From: JBFGCT01 sp041581055
GTDB lineage: Bacteria; Actinomycetota; Acidimicrobiia; Acidimicrobiales; Ilumatobacteraceae
Direction of reading: 5' to 3'
Assembly (NCBI GenBank): GCA_041581055.1
Contig: JBFGCT010000076.1
Location: forward strand, 1-17,760
DNA length: 17,760 nt
Both the position numbers and the translations under genes were made by a program. The notes below the pieces were generated by a model. The model was not told where the DNA came from. It did no database searches and saw only the letters and a program-made list of their open reading frames with translations. Shown here piece by piece: positions 1 to 7,102 of the stretch; the stretch's first letter is position 1, and each line of letters starts with the position of its first letter.

Positions 1-1267
1 CGTAGCTGGCGCCGACCATCAGGTTGAAGTGCGGCACGGTCGAGTTCGACACCGCGTTGATCATCTTCGCCCCGTTGACGATGATCCCGCCCTGCTCGGC
101 CTTGGAGCCGACCATGAACCCGGTGATGTTGTGCAGGAACACGAGCGGCGTGTTCGTCCGGTTGCACAGCTGGATGAACTGGGCGCCCTTCTTGGCCTCC
201 TCGGAGAACAGGATCCCGTTGTTGCCGAGCAGCCCGACCGGGAAGCCGCAGATCGACCCCCACCCGCACACGAGCTTGTCGCCGTACAGCGGCTTGAACT
301 CCTCGAACCGGCTGCCGTCGAGCAGCCGGGCGTAGACCTCGCGGATCTCGAACGGGATGCGGACGTCGGCCGATGCCACGCCGAGCAGCTCGGCGGGGTC
401 GTACAGCGGCTCGTCGGCCGGCTCGGTCGGCCCGGGGCCGAGCTTGCGCCACCCGAGATGGCGCACGATCTGGCGGGCCAGCCGCAACCCGTCCAACTCG
501 TCGACGGCGAGGTAGTCGGACAGCCCGCTCGTGCGCGAGTGCATCTCGGCCCCGCCGAGCGTCTCCTCGTCGACGACCTCGTCGATCGCCATCTTGACCA
601 ACGGCGGGCCGCCGAGGTAGGCGGTGCCGCGGCCCTTGACGAACACGGTGTAGTCGCTCATCCCCGGGGTGTAGGCCCCGCCGGCGGTGTTCGGGCCGAA
701 GGCGACGGTGATCGAGGGGATGCCGAGCTTGGACATCTGCGTCAGGTCGCGGAAGCTCTGCCCGCCCTGGATGAACAGGTCGGCCTGGCGCGGCAGGTCG
801 GCGCCGGCGGACTCGTTGAGCACGATCAGCGGCAGCCGGTTCTCGCGCACGATCTCGTAGAAGCGGTGGCCCTTGCGCCACGTCGTCGGGTTGGCCGCGC
901 CGCCGCGGTAGGTCATGTCCGAGCCGGTGATCGCGCACTCGACGCCCTCGACGATCCCGATCCCCGAGGCCGTGCCCGCGCCGATCGGGTCCTGCGTCCC
1001 CCACGCGGCCAGCGGGCTCAGTTCGAGGAACGGGGTGTGCGGGTCGACCAGGGCCTCGATCCGCTCGCGGACGAGCATCTTGCCGCGCCGCCGGTGCCGG
1101 TCGACGTAGCGCTGGCCCCCGATCGTGGGAACCTTGGCCAGCTCCTCGGCGACCACGTCCCACATCGCCTGCATGGCGGCGAGGTTGCCCCGGTACTCGT
1201 CGGAGCGCGTGTCGAGCCGGGTGCGCAGGACCGACCCAGGGCCACGGCTCATTCCCCCGACGGACAT
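1..1267 (-). CDS. Acyl-CoA carboxylase carboxyltransferase (beta) subunit, 3' part missing
   Basis: The carboxyltransferase subunit of a biotin-dependent acyl-CoA carboxylase moves CO2 from carboxybiotin onto a CoA thioester in the cytoplasm. Reading the minus strand from the ATG at 1267 gives 422 residues, open at the window edge; the family is usually about 530, so roughly 110 C-terminal residues lie outside. The crotonase-fold motifs are clear: a GSDMTYRGGA segment (115-124), NESAGADLPRQ (151-161), NTAGGAYTPGMSDYTVFVKG (193-212) and HNITGFMVG (379-387), followed by a GGII..GAKMINAVSNS stretch (393-409). The last part resembles methylcrotonyl- or geranyl-CoA carboxylase more than propionyl-CoA carboxylase, but the substrate cannot be fixed from this. 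An in-frame ATG at 1252 is an alternative start; 1267 is preferred because a TACGTT box sits 7 bases upstream. The gene is divergent from the TIGR03084-type gene; from memory such proteins often lie near these carboxylases in actinobacteria. Confidence 0.93.
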   Translation of the reverse strand, partial: MSVGGMSRGPGSVLRTRLDTRSDEYRGNLAAMQAMWDVVAEELAKVPTIGGQRYVDRHRRRGKMLVRERIEALVDPHTPFLELSPLAAWGTQDPIGAGTASGIGIVEGVECAITGSDMTYRGGAANPTTWRKGHRFYEIVRENRLPLIVLNESAGADLPRQADLFIQGGQSFRDLTQMSKLGIPSITVAFGPNTAGGAYTPGMSDYTVFVKGRGTAYLGGPPLVKMAIDEVVDEETLGGAEMHSRTSGLSDYLAVDELDGLRLARQIVRHLGWRKLGPGPTEPADEPLYDPAELLGVASADVRIPFEIREVYARLLDGSRFEEFKPLYGDKLVCGWGSICGFPVGLLGNNGILFSEEAKKGAQFIQLCNRTNTPLVFLHNITGFMVGSKAEQGGIIVNGAKMINAVSNSTVPHFNLMVGASY

Positions 1268-1274
1268 GGCGGCG

Positions 1275-1280
1275 AACGTA
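1275..1280 (-). promoter_or_regulatory. Putative -10 box for a leaderless carboxylase transcript
   Basis: Read on the minus strand this is TACGTT, a TAnnnT-type actinobacterial -10 element ending 7 bases before the ATG at 1267. RNA would start within a base or so of the start codon. No convincing -35 is visible, and there is no Shine-Dalgarno sequence. Confidence 0.4.
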
Positions 1281-1415
1281 CCAGGGGTCGTTCACCGGCT
1301 GCGAAATGTCCGACCACCCGCCGTTCTGGGTCGGGATGTCACCGCTTTCCGGGACGATCGCGACCGAGAACGCGTGCGGGTGGCTCCGACAGCGGGCGCG
1401 AGGCCGCGCGTTCGT

Positions 1416-1421
1416 TAGCGT
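1416..1421 (+). promoter_or_regulatory. Putative -10 box before the TIGR03084-type gene
   Basis: TAGCGT fits TAnnnT and ends 8 bases before the ATG at 1430, giving a predicted leader of about 2 bases. No -35 match was found. The 162-bp gap (1268-1429) between this gene and the divergent carboxylase holds these two boxes and nothing else I can identify. Confidence 0.35.
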
Positions 1422-1429
1422 CGGCCGGG

Positions 1430-2227
1430 ATGCACGTCACCGATGTCCGCGCCGACCTGCTCGCCGAGCAGCAGGCGCTCGACGACCTCGTCGCCGGGCG
1501 GTCCGCGGACGAGTGGGCGCGGCCGACGCCGAGCCCGCGCTGGTCGGTCGCCGACCAGATCGGCCACCTGACCTACTTCGACCACGCCGCGGCGGTCGCG
1601 ATCAGCGATCCGGAGCGCTTCCAGCGCCTTGCCGCCGACCTGCTTTCCGCATCGGTCGCGGACGACGACGCGGCGGGCGACGACCTCACGCTCAGCCCGT
1701 ATCGCGCGATGTCGCCAGCCGAGCTGTTGGACGCGTGGCGGGCCAACCGAGCCGAGTTGGCCGCGGCGTCGGCGACCCTCGCCGACGACACCCGGATCGC
1801 GTGGTACGGCCCGTCGATGGGGTCCAAGTCGTTCCTCACCGCGCGGCTGATGGAGTGCTGGGCCCACGGGCAGGACATCGCCGACGGGCTAGGGGTCGAG
1901 CGCGCCCCGACCGACCGGCTGCGCCACATCGCCCAACTCGGGTTCATCACCCGCGGCTGGTCGTACCTCAACCGCGGGTTGACGCCGCCCACCGAGCCGG
2001 TCCGGGTCGAGCTGACCGCGCCGTCCGGCGCCGTCTGGACGTTCGGCCCCGACGACGCGCCCGAGTCGATCGTCGGGCCGGCCGCCGACTTCTGCCTCGT
2101 CGTGACGCAGCGCCGGCACGTCGCCGACACCGACCTCGTGGTGACCGGCGCCTCGGCCGACGAGTGGATGACCAAGGCCCAGGCCTACGCCGGGCCGGCC
2201 ACCGACGGACCGGCGGCGCGGTCGTGA
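1430..2227 (+). CDS. TIGR03084-type metal-binding protein, DinB / mycothiol-dependent maleylpyruvate isomerase fold
   Basis: This 265-residue protein has the four-helix DinB/MDMPI N-terminal domain. The expected metal ligands are visible: His46 in IGHLTYFD, and Glu142 and His146 in MECWAHGQDI, matching the H...E-x3-H pattern of mycothiol-dependent maleylpyruvate isomerase. Trp28 and Trp38 lie in the usual N-terminal positions. The C-terminal third (about 190-255) is a smaller domain ending in a TGASADEWMTKAQAYAG-like segment typical of the TIGR03084 group. The true substrate of this group is unknown; a mycothiol- or CoA-linked reaction is only inferred. The start is the ATG at 1430; the open frame continues far upstream, but that stretch is antisense to the carboxylase. 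The gene ends at 2227, 5 bases before the next ATG, so the two are very probably cotranscribed. Confidence 0.85.
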   Translation: MHVTDVRADLLAEQQALDDLVAGRSADEWARPTPSPRWSVADQIGHLTYFDHAAAVAISDPERFQRLAADLLSASVADDDAAGDDLTLSPYRAMSPAELLDAWRANRAELAAASATLADDTRIAWYGPSMGSKSFLTARLMECWAHGQDIADGLGVERAPTDRLRHIAQLGFITRGWSYLNRGLTPPTEPVRVELTAPSGAVWTFGPDDAPESIVGPAADFCLVVTQRRHVADTDLVVTGASADEWMTKAQAYAGPATDGPAARS

Positions 2228-2232
2228 CGGTC

Positions 2233-3369
2233 ATGATCGGCGACGTCACGCCCTTCACGATCGCCGTCGGCGACGACGTCCTCGACGACCTGCGGCGCCG
2301 GCTGCACGCCACCCGCTGGCCCGAGGCGGAGCTCGTCGACGACTGGTCGCAGGGCATCCCGCTCGACTACGTGCGCGACGTGTGCGGCCACTGGGCCGAC
2401 CGCTACGACTGGCGTGAGCGGGAGCGGGCGCTCAACCGCTTCGACCAGTACACGACCGAGATCGACGGGCTCGACCTGCACTTCGTCCACGCCCGCTCGC
2501 CGCACGCCGGCGCGCTGCCGCTCATCCTCAGCCACGGCTGGCCGGGCTCGATCGTCGAGTTCCACAAGGTGATCGAACCGCTGACCGACCCGACGCGTTT
2601 CGGCGGCGACGCGGCCGACGCGTTCCACGTCGTCGCGCCGTCGCTGCCCGGGTTCGGCTTCTCCGGCAAGCCGCCGGCCACCGGCTGGGGCGTCGAGAAG
2701 ATCGCGTCGGTGTTCGCCGCGCTGATGGCCCGACTGGGGTACGACCGCTACGGCGCGCAGGGCGGCGACTGGGGCTCGGCGATCACCACCGCGCTCGGGG
2801 CGAACGACCCCGAGCACTGCGCGGCGATCCACGTCACGCTGGCGATGAAAGCGCGCCCCAAGCTCGACGGGGAGTTGAGCCCGGCCGAGCTGCACGCCAT
2901 CGAGCGGGCGAAGCACTACCTGGACTGGGACTCGGGGTACTCCAAGCAGCAGGCGACCAGGCCGCAGACGCTCGGCTACGGGCTCGTCGACTCCCCCGCC
3001 GGCCAGGCGGCGTGGATCCTCGAGAAGTTCTGGGCGTGGACCGACTGCCGCGGCCACCCGGAGAACGTCCTCACGCGCGACGAGCTGCTCGACAACGTGA
3101 TGCTCTACTGGGTGCCGGCGACCGGCGCGTCGTCGGCCCGCCTCTACTGGGAGAGCTTCAACCGCGGCCCGTCGCCGACCGTGTCGGTCCCGACCGGCTT
3201 CGCGGTGTTCCCGGGCGAGATCGTGCCGCCGGTGCGGAGTTGGGTCGAGGAGTCGTACACCGACATCCGCCACTGGACCGAGCACGACAAGGGCGGCCAC
3301 TTCGCCGCCTTCGAGGTGCCCGACGCCTTCGTCGCCGACCTGCGCCAGTTCTTCCAACTCATCCGATAG
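2233..3369 (+). CDS. Epoxide hydrolase, EHN-type alpha/beta hydrolase
   Basis: A 378-residue soluble enzyme expected to open epoxides to diols through an ester intermediate. Residues 1-110 form the epoxide hydrolase N-terminal (EHN) domain, with FTIAVGDDVLDDLRRRL and TRWP motifs. The hydrolase core follows: oxyanion motif HGWPGS (101-106), SLPGFGFSGKP (137-147), nucleophile Asp179 in GGDWGS, and catalytic base His356 in the GGHFAAFE segment. An LYWES segment lies in the lid/core region, as in microsomal-type relatives. All key residues are present and the length is typical. Start choice: ATG at 2233, but a GTG at 2224 overlaps the previous stop as GTGA and is equally possible (381 residues). 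Next to a DinB-fold protein, it suggests a xenobiotic or terpene/lipid epoxide catabolic role, which is inference. Confidence 0.92.
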   Translation: MIGDVTPFTIAVGDDVLDDLRRRLHATRWPEAELVDDWSQGIPLDYVRDVCGHWADRYDWRERERALNRFDQYTTEIDGLDLHFVHARSPHAGALPLILSHGWPGSIVEFHKVIEPLTDPTRFGGDAADAFHVVAPSLPGFGFSGKPPATGWGVEKIASVFAALMARLGYDRYGAQGGDWGSAITTALGANDPEHCAAIHVTLAMKARPKLDGELSPAELHAIERAKHYLDWDSGYSKQQATRPQTLGYGLVDSPAGQAAWILEKFWAWTDCRGHPENVLTRDELLDNVMLYWVPATGASSARLYWESFNRGPSPTVSVPTGFAVFPGEIVPPVRSWVEESYTDIRHWTEHDKGGHFAAFEVPDAFVADLRQFFQLIR

Positions 3370-3383
3370 TCGGCCCCCCTTTT

Positions 3384-3435
3384 CGTTTGCGTCGCGATTG
3401 TGACGACCCGTCGCGCCGATTCCGCGACGCAAACG
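3384..3435. repeat. Inverted repeat with 13-bp perfect arms
   Basis: CGTTTGCGTCGCG (3384-3396) is perfectly complementary to 3423-3435, with a 26-base loop. Outside the arms a C-run plus TTTT on the left faces GAAAA and a G-run on the right, so pairing can extend with a small bulge. It lies just after the epoxide hydrolase stop and could end transcription or be an intergenic palindromic element. It lacks the T-tract of a classical intrinsic terminator. Confidence 0.6.
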
Positions 3436-3465
3436 GTGAAAATGGGGCGGTCGGACGGATAACTT
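3436..3465 (+). promoter_or_regulatory. Possible promoter of the MFS gene
   Basis: GTGAAA (3436-3441, 4 of 6 matches to TTGACA), an 18-base spacer and TAACTT (3460-3465, TAnnnT type) form a plausible promoter. RNA would start near 3472 and leave a leader of about 27 bases. The predicted start point falls inside the dyad at 3462-3481, as expected for a repressor site. The -35 is weak. Confidence 0.3.
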
Positions 3466-3481
3466 GACCGGCGGGTCAAGT
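3462..3481. promoter_or_regulatory. Operator-like dyad upstream of the MFS exporter
   Basis: ACTTGACC, a GGCG spacer and GGTCAAGT form a perfect 8-bp-arm inverted repeat ending 17 bases before the ATG at 3499. Size, symmetry and place fit a dimeric repressor operator (TetR, MarR or GntR type). No regulator gene is adjacent; the only TetR gene in the window is 8 kb away, and the palindrome beside it has a different sequence. Confidence 0.55.
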
Positions 3482-3498
3482 CCCGACCCGAGCCCCCG

Positions 3499-4812
3499 AT
3501 GACCGCCACCGCACCGAACCGCGTCGCTCCAGAGCACGGCCACAAGCCCGGCACGGCGCGGGCCGCGCTGTCGTACCGCGGCTTCCGGATCGTGTTCACC
3601 GGCTTGGCGCTGTCGCAGGTCGGCACGTGGATGCAGAACTTCACGCTGCCGGCCTACATCGACGACCGGACGGGGCGCCCGGCGCTGGTCGGCCTGATGA
3701 TCTTCATGCAGCTCGGCCCGCTGCTCGTGCTGTCGATCCCGGCCGGGGTGCTCGCCGACAAGGTGTCCAAGCAGAAGGTCATGCTGGCGATGCAGTCGGT
3801 CTCGGCGCTGTTCACCGTTCTGCTCGCCCTGCAGGTCGCCAACAGCGGCGCGCTGTGGACGATCTTCGCCATCCAACTCGGCATCGGCGTCGCCAACGCG
3901 CTCAACGCCCCCGCGTTCCAATCGTCGATGCCGCTGCTCGTCCACCGCCAGGACCTCCCCGGCGCGATCAGCCTGAACTCGGCGATGATCAACGGCAGCC
4001 GCGTGATGGGCCCGGTGCTCGCCGCGCTGCTCGCCGTGCTCGGCATGTCGACCGCGCAGATCTTCCTCGTCAACGCCGCGACCTATCTGTTCTTCATCGT
4101 CGCCCTCGTGGTCGTGCGGATGCCCGACGTGCGCGGCAACCACACGGCGAAGGGGTGGCGACGCCTGCTGACCGGCATCCACGTCGCCCGCGAGCGCGCG
4201 GTGCTCAGCCGGCTGCTGCTCGGGATGTTCATGTTCTCGTTGTTCAGCCTCGTCTACATCGGGTTGTTCCCCTCGGTCGCCCGGCTCAACTTCGGGATCG
4301 AGCCGACGAGCAACACGTACCGCTGGCTGTACGCGGTCTGGGGCGCCGGCGCGTTCCTCGGGGCGATCTCGGTGGGGACGTGGCTGTCGCACGTGCCCCG
4401 CCGAGTGTTGATCTCGCGCGGCTTCATCGGCTTCGCGATCTCGCTGGCGGTGTTCTCCCAGCTCCGGGGGCCGGTGCTCGCCTTCCCCGTCGGGCTGCTG
4501 CTCGGGTTCTGCTACTTCATGACCGCGACCGCGATCACGACGACGTTCCAGCTCAACCTCCGCGACGACGAGCGGGCGTCGGTGATGCCGCTGTGGTTCA
4601 TGGTGTTCGGGGGCACGGTGCCGATCGGCAACCTCCTGTTCGGCGTCGTGATCGAGTGGGTCGGCGCCCGCGCGGTGCTGGGCTTCGGCGCCGCGTTCGC
4701 GCTGTTTCTCGCCTGGTGGGTCGACCTGCGGCGGCTCCCCGAGTCGGCATTCCTCCCCGAGCACGCCGGCGGGGAGAAGTTCCAGCCGGTCAACGCGTCC
4801 CGCCTGATCTGA
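3499..4812 (+). CDS. MFS transporter, MFS_3 / EntS-like exporter family
   Basis: A 437-residue inner-membrane transporter of the major facilitator superfamily, with about twelve hydrophobic segments spread from residue 30 to 415 and a basic cytoplasmic start. The loop between helices 2 and 3 carries PAGVLADKVSKQKVM (81-95), the G-x3-D-(R/K)-x2-(R/K) motif A typical of the superfamily. The early FRIVFTGLALSQVGTWMQ segment (29-46) is the usual beginning of the MFS_3 group, which includes the enterobactin exporter EntS and many actinobacterial drug or metabolite exporters. Substrate is unknown. The ATG at 3499 lacks a clear Shine-Dalgarno; no better start precedes the first helix. It stands alone in its transcription unit, preceded by a 20-bp dyad at 3462-3481 that suggests control by a ligand-responsive repressor. 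Confidence 0.9.
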   Translation: MTATAPNRVAPEHGHKPGTARAALSYRGFRIVFTGLALSQVGTWMQNFTLPAYIDDRTGRPALVGLMIFMQLGPLLVLSIPAGVLADKVSKQKVMLAMQSVSALFTVLLALQVANSGALWTIFAIQLGIGVANALNAPAFQSSMPLLVHRQDLPGAISLNSAMINGSRVMGPVLAALLAVLGMSTAQIFLVNAATYLFFIVALVVVRMPDVRGNHTAKGWRRLLTGIHVARERAVLSRLLLGMFMFSLFSLVYIGLFPSVARLNFGIEPTSNTYRWLYAVWGAGAFLGAISVGTWLSHVPRRVLISRGFIGFAISLAVFSQLRGPVLAFPVGLLLGFCYFMTATAITTTFQLNLRDDERASVMPLWFMVFGGTVPIGNLLFGVVIEWVGARAVLGFGAAFALFLAWWVDLRRLPESAFLPEHAGGEKFQPVNASRLI

Positions 4813-4867
4813 CCGCGAGGCGGTCCGTACCAGGCCCCCCACCGACCGCGGGCGTTCAGAAAATCTC

Positions 4868-4896
4868 TTGAGTTCCTCTGCTTCCTTGCCGATAGA
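4868..4896 (+). promoter_or_regulatory. Sigma-70-type promoter giving a leaderless mRNA
   Basis: TTGAGT (4868-4873), a 17-base spacer and GATAGA (4891-4896) lie in a locally AT-richer stretch. The predicted RNA start is at 4902-4903, on the ATG at 4902. The adjacent ATG has no Shine-Dalgarno, consistent with leaderless translation. Confidence 0.45.
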
Positions 4897-4901
4897 AGCA
4901 C

Positions 4902-5147
4902 ATGTCGGGAAGACGGCAACCTCCGCACTACGGCACCAGCCTGTTGATGCTGGCCGGCGAGCTGGAACTTCCCTCGATCGCGTCGGTCGTCTCCAGCGTG
5001 CGCGGCAGCCTCGCCGTCTGGTCACGATCGCTGGCCGACCGCTTGGTCGGCCCGGTCGAGCGCTGGTGTCCGATCTGTGAGCTGGAGTTGCAGCTGCACG
5101 CCGCGGACCGCTCGTGTATCGCACCTCAACGCGACGACGACTCGTGA
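4902..5147 (+). CDS. Small hypothetical protein with CCHC zinc-knuckle-like motif
   Basis: An 81-residue product I do not recognise. Residues 13-50 look helical and amphipathic (LLMLAGELELPSIASVVSSV then SLAVWSRSLADRLVG). The C-terminal part has Cys56, Cys59, His66 and Cys72 (WCPICELELQLH...C), a C-x2-C-x6-H-x5-C arrangement that could bind one zinc, followed by an acidic tail. Third codon positions become strongly G/C after the first few codons, as in neighbouring genes, which supports real coding. A promoter ends right at the ATG, and the alpha/beta hydrolase ATG follows 23 bases after the stop, so the two may form an operon. Function unknown; a nucleic-acid or protein-binding regulator is a guess. 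Confidence 0.6.
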   Translation: MSGRRQPPHYGTSLLMLAGELELPSIASVVSSVRGSLAVWSRSLADRLVGPVERWCPICELELQLHAADRSCIAPQRDDDS

Positions 5148-5170
5148 ACCAGGCGATGTGACGGTGAACG

Positions 5171-6085
5171 ATGAGCGGCGGCGGACTCGACGAGACCGGC
5201 GACACCACGGCGTCGGACGCCCTTCCCGCCGGCCGACTCGTCCACGTGCCGGGGCGCGGTGACGTCTTCGTCCGCGAGCTCCCCGGACCGCCCGACGCGC
5301 CGGTCGTCATCCTGCTCCACGGCTGGACGACGACCTCCGACCTCAATTGGCACCTGAGCTACCAACCGCTCGGCCGTCACTTCCGCGTGATCGCGTTCGA
5401 CCACCGCGGCCACGGCCGCGGCCTGCGCACGGCGGAGCGCTTCCGGCTCGAGGATTGCGCCGACGATGTCGCCGCCGTCGCGACCGCCCTCGGCGTCGAG
5501 CGGTTCATCCCGGTCGGCTACTCGATGGGTGGCCCGATCGCGAAACTGGTCTGGCAGCGCCACTCACGTCGCGTCGACGGGCTCGTGCTGTGCGCGACCA
5601 GCCGCTACTTCGCCGACTCGGCGGGTCGGCGGGCCCTGTTCTCGATGCTCAACGGCACCTGCGCGCTGGCGACGACGTCGCCGTTCCGCTCGCTCGGCCG
5701 GATCTCGGAGTCGGCGTGGTCACGGCGCGTCCAGCGCCGCTGCGGCGCACCGTGGATGGTCGAGCAGGTGATGCGCCACGACTGGAACCAGATCCTCGAG
5801 GCGGGCAAGGCGATCGGGCGCTTCGACTCCAGGGACTGGACCGGTGAGATCGACGTGCCGACGGCGGTGCTCGCCGCGCTCGGCGACGAGGTCGTGCCGA
5901 CGCGTCATCAGTTCGAGCTGGCGCATTCGGTCCCCGGGGCGACGCTGCACACCGTGCCCGGCGGGCACTCGACGTGCGTCGACCACGCCGGCCCGTTCGT
6001 GCACCGCCTGCTCGACGCGTGCCACTCGGTCGTCTCCCGCCTCACGCCGCACGCCCGCCCTCGGCCCGGCGCTCAGGCCGCTTGA
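5171..6085 (+). CDS. Alpha/beta hydrolase
   Basis: A 304-residue serine hydrolase of the alpha/beta fold. Seen directly: the oxyanion HGW motif (50-52), FDHRGHGRG (76-84), the nucleophile elbow GYSMGG (116-121) with Ser118, acid candidate Asp239 in LGDEVVPTRH, and His266 in PGGHSTCVDH, so the catalytic triad is complete. The sequence is closest in style to esterase/haloperoxidase-type hydrolases; the substrate cannot be told. The N-terminal 20 residues (Gly/Asp/Thr-rich) are not part of the fold. The ATG at 5171 has only a weak GGTGA 3 bases upstream; translation may depend on the small gene ending 23 bases before. The 3' end faces the DUF4389 gene 19 bases away. Confidence 0.88.
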   Translation: MSGGGLDETGDTTASDALPAGRLVHVPGRGDVFVRELPGPPDAPVVILLHGWTTTSDLNWHLSYQPLGRHFRVIAFDHRGHGRGLRTAERFRLEDCADDVAAVATALGVERFIPVGYSMGGPIAKLVWQRHSRRVDGLVLCATSRYFADSAGRRALFSMLNGTCALATTSPFRSLGRISESAWSRRVQRRCGAPWMVEQVMRHDWNQILEAGKAIGRFDSRDWTGEIDVPTAVLAALGDEVVPTRHQFELAHSVPGATLHTVPGGHSTCVDHAGPFVHRLLDACHSVVSRLTPHARPRPGAQAA

Positions 6086-6104
6086 CCCTGGGGCCCAACC
6101 GGGC

Positions 6105-6686
6105 TCAGTCGGTGGAGAACGGTGGGTACTGGTCGGTGAGCAGCAAGCCGTACGCGTAGAGCCGGATCGACACGCGCTGCAACTTCATCACCCACGAGCG
6201 AAGCCCGTCCGGCCACCGCCCGGTGAACAGCACGGCGAAGAACGCGAGGAACCAGCAGACCAAGCCCGCGATCGCGATGACGAACGCGTAGAGCAGCGCC
6301 GGGATGATCCAGAAGATCCGCAGGCCGACGGTCAGGCGGTTGCGGTGCTCGAGCGCCGGACGGACGGTGAGCTGAACTGGGCTACCGCCCGGCTCGACGG
6401 TGGCCATCGCGAACTCGAACGGCGGGTACTCCTCGTAGAGGAACCCCGCGTAGAGCTCGGCCCTGGTGGTGTACCGCAGGATCATCACCTGCAAGTTCGC
6501 CAGCCCCGCCGGAAGCCGCCCGGTGAACAGGATCGCGAACCACGAGACGACCGCGATCGCGGCGGCGAGCGACTCCATCGCGCCGGCGATGATCAAATGC
6601 GGGATGGCCAGGATCCACTGCGCGATCGCTCGCCAGTTGGCGAGTTTCTCCGGTGTGCTGACCTCGATCGTCGCCGGATACTCCAT
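6105..6686 (-). CDS. DUF4389 membrane protein
   Basis: A 193-residue integral membrane protein with two DUF4389-type halves. Residues 19-90 and about 117-190 resemble each other: a hydrophobic helix pair, then ILFTGRLPAGL / VLFTGRWPDGL (52-62, 152-162), then a helix ending in a YPPF motif (87-90, 187-190). About four membrane segments are predicted (roughly 20-38, 40-55, 120-137, 138-156). No catalytic residues are apparent and the function of the family is unknown. The ATG at 6686 is chosen because a full AGGAGG (minus strand, 6697-6692) lies 5 bases upstream, although the frame stays open to 6920. It ends 19 bases from the convergent hydrolase gene. Confidence 0.85.
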   Translation of the reverse strand: MEYPATIEVSTPEKLANWRAIAQWILAIPHLIIAGAMESLAAAIAVVSWFAILFTGRLPAGLANLQVMILRYTTRAELYAGFLYEEYPPFEFAMATVEPGGSPVQLTVRPALEHRNRLTVGLRIFWIIPALLYAFVIAIAGLVCWFLAFFAVLFTGRWPDGLRSWVMKLQRVSIRLYAYGLLLTDQYPPFSTD

Positions 6687-6775
6687 CGTCGCCTCCTGGC
6701 TCGCCTGCGCGACTGACGGTAGACCTGGCAACGGTGGACGACCAGGGGCGTTCGACCTGGGTCGCGGCGATCCGA

Positions 6776-7066
6776 TTACTCGCCGGAGACGATCAGCAGC
6801 GTCGAGTCGGCGAACTCGTGGCGCAGGGCCTTGACCGGCGCGTACTCGTCGCTGCCGTCGAACGCGCGGGCCGCGTCCATGTCCGGAAACTCGACGACGA
6901 CGATGCGCGTGGGAGACCACAGGTCGTCGTCGACCACGTCCATCTCGCCGCCGCGCACCAGGTACCGCCCGCCGTACCGCTCGGCGATCGGGCGGGCCAG
7001 GGCTTTGTAGCGCTCATACCCCTCGGCGTCGTGGATCTTCGTGTCGACGATGACGTACGCAGGCAT
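6776..7066 (-). CDS. DUF1330 domain protein
   Basis: A 96-residue protein covering the whole DUF1330 ferredoxin-like (dimeric alpha-beta barrel) fold. It starts MPAYVIVDTKIHDAEGYERY and contains GGRYLVRGGEMDV (32-44) and a VVEFPDMDAARAFDGSDEY stretch (57-75), the standard family landmarks, at the usual length. The biochemical role of these small proteins is not established. An upstream extension of the frame into the repeat patch (to 7195) would add TPRRGLDAVL-like residues that belong to no fold; the ATG at 7066 is preferred because the homologous region begins there and a TTGACA promoter places the RNA start on it. Confidence 0.9.
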   Translation of the reverse strand: MPAYVIVDTKIHDAEGYERYKALARPIAERYGGRYLVRGGEMDVVDDDLWSPTRIVVVEFPDMDAARAFDGSDEYAPVKALRHEFADSTLLIVSGE

Positions 7067-7072
7067 GACCGC

Positions 7073-7102
7073 AGAGTCCCAGGGCGGAACCCCGAGTGTC
7101 AA
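7073..7102 (-). promoter_or_regulatory. Promoter of the DUF1330 gene (TTGACA ... GACTCT)
   Basis: On the minus strand a perfect TTGACA (7102-7097), an 18-base spacer and GACTCT (7078-7073) are followed by 6 bases and the ATG at 7066. The predicted first base is the A of the start codon, so the message is probably leaderless. The -35 is the last TTGAC of a repeated series that continues upstream. Confidence 0.5.

Noticed and set aside
29..1429. Plus-strand open frame continuous with the DinB-type gene
   Set aside because: This upstream part is antisense to a well-conserved carboxylase. The homologous N-terminus of the DinB-type protein starts at 1430.
2185..5346. Very long minus-strand open frame (over 1000 codons)
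   Set aside because: It is antisense to the epoxide hydrolase, MFS transporter and CCHC gene, all with clear family motifs or good coding signals. Its product is low-complexity Arg/Glu/His/Asp-rich, the usual shadow of GC-rich coding.
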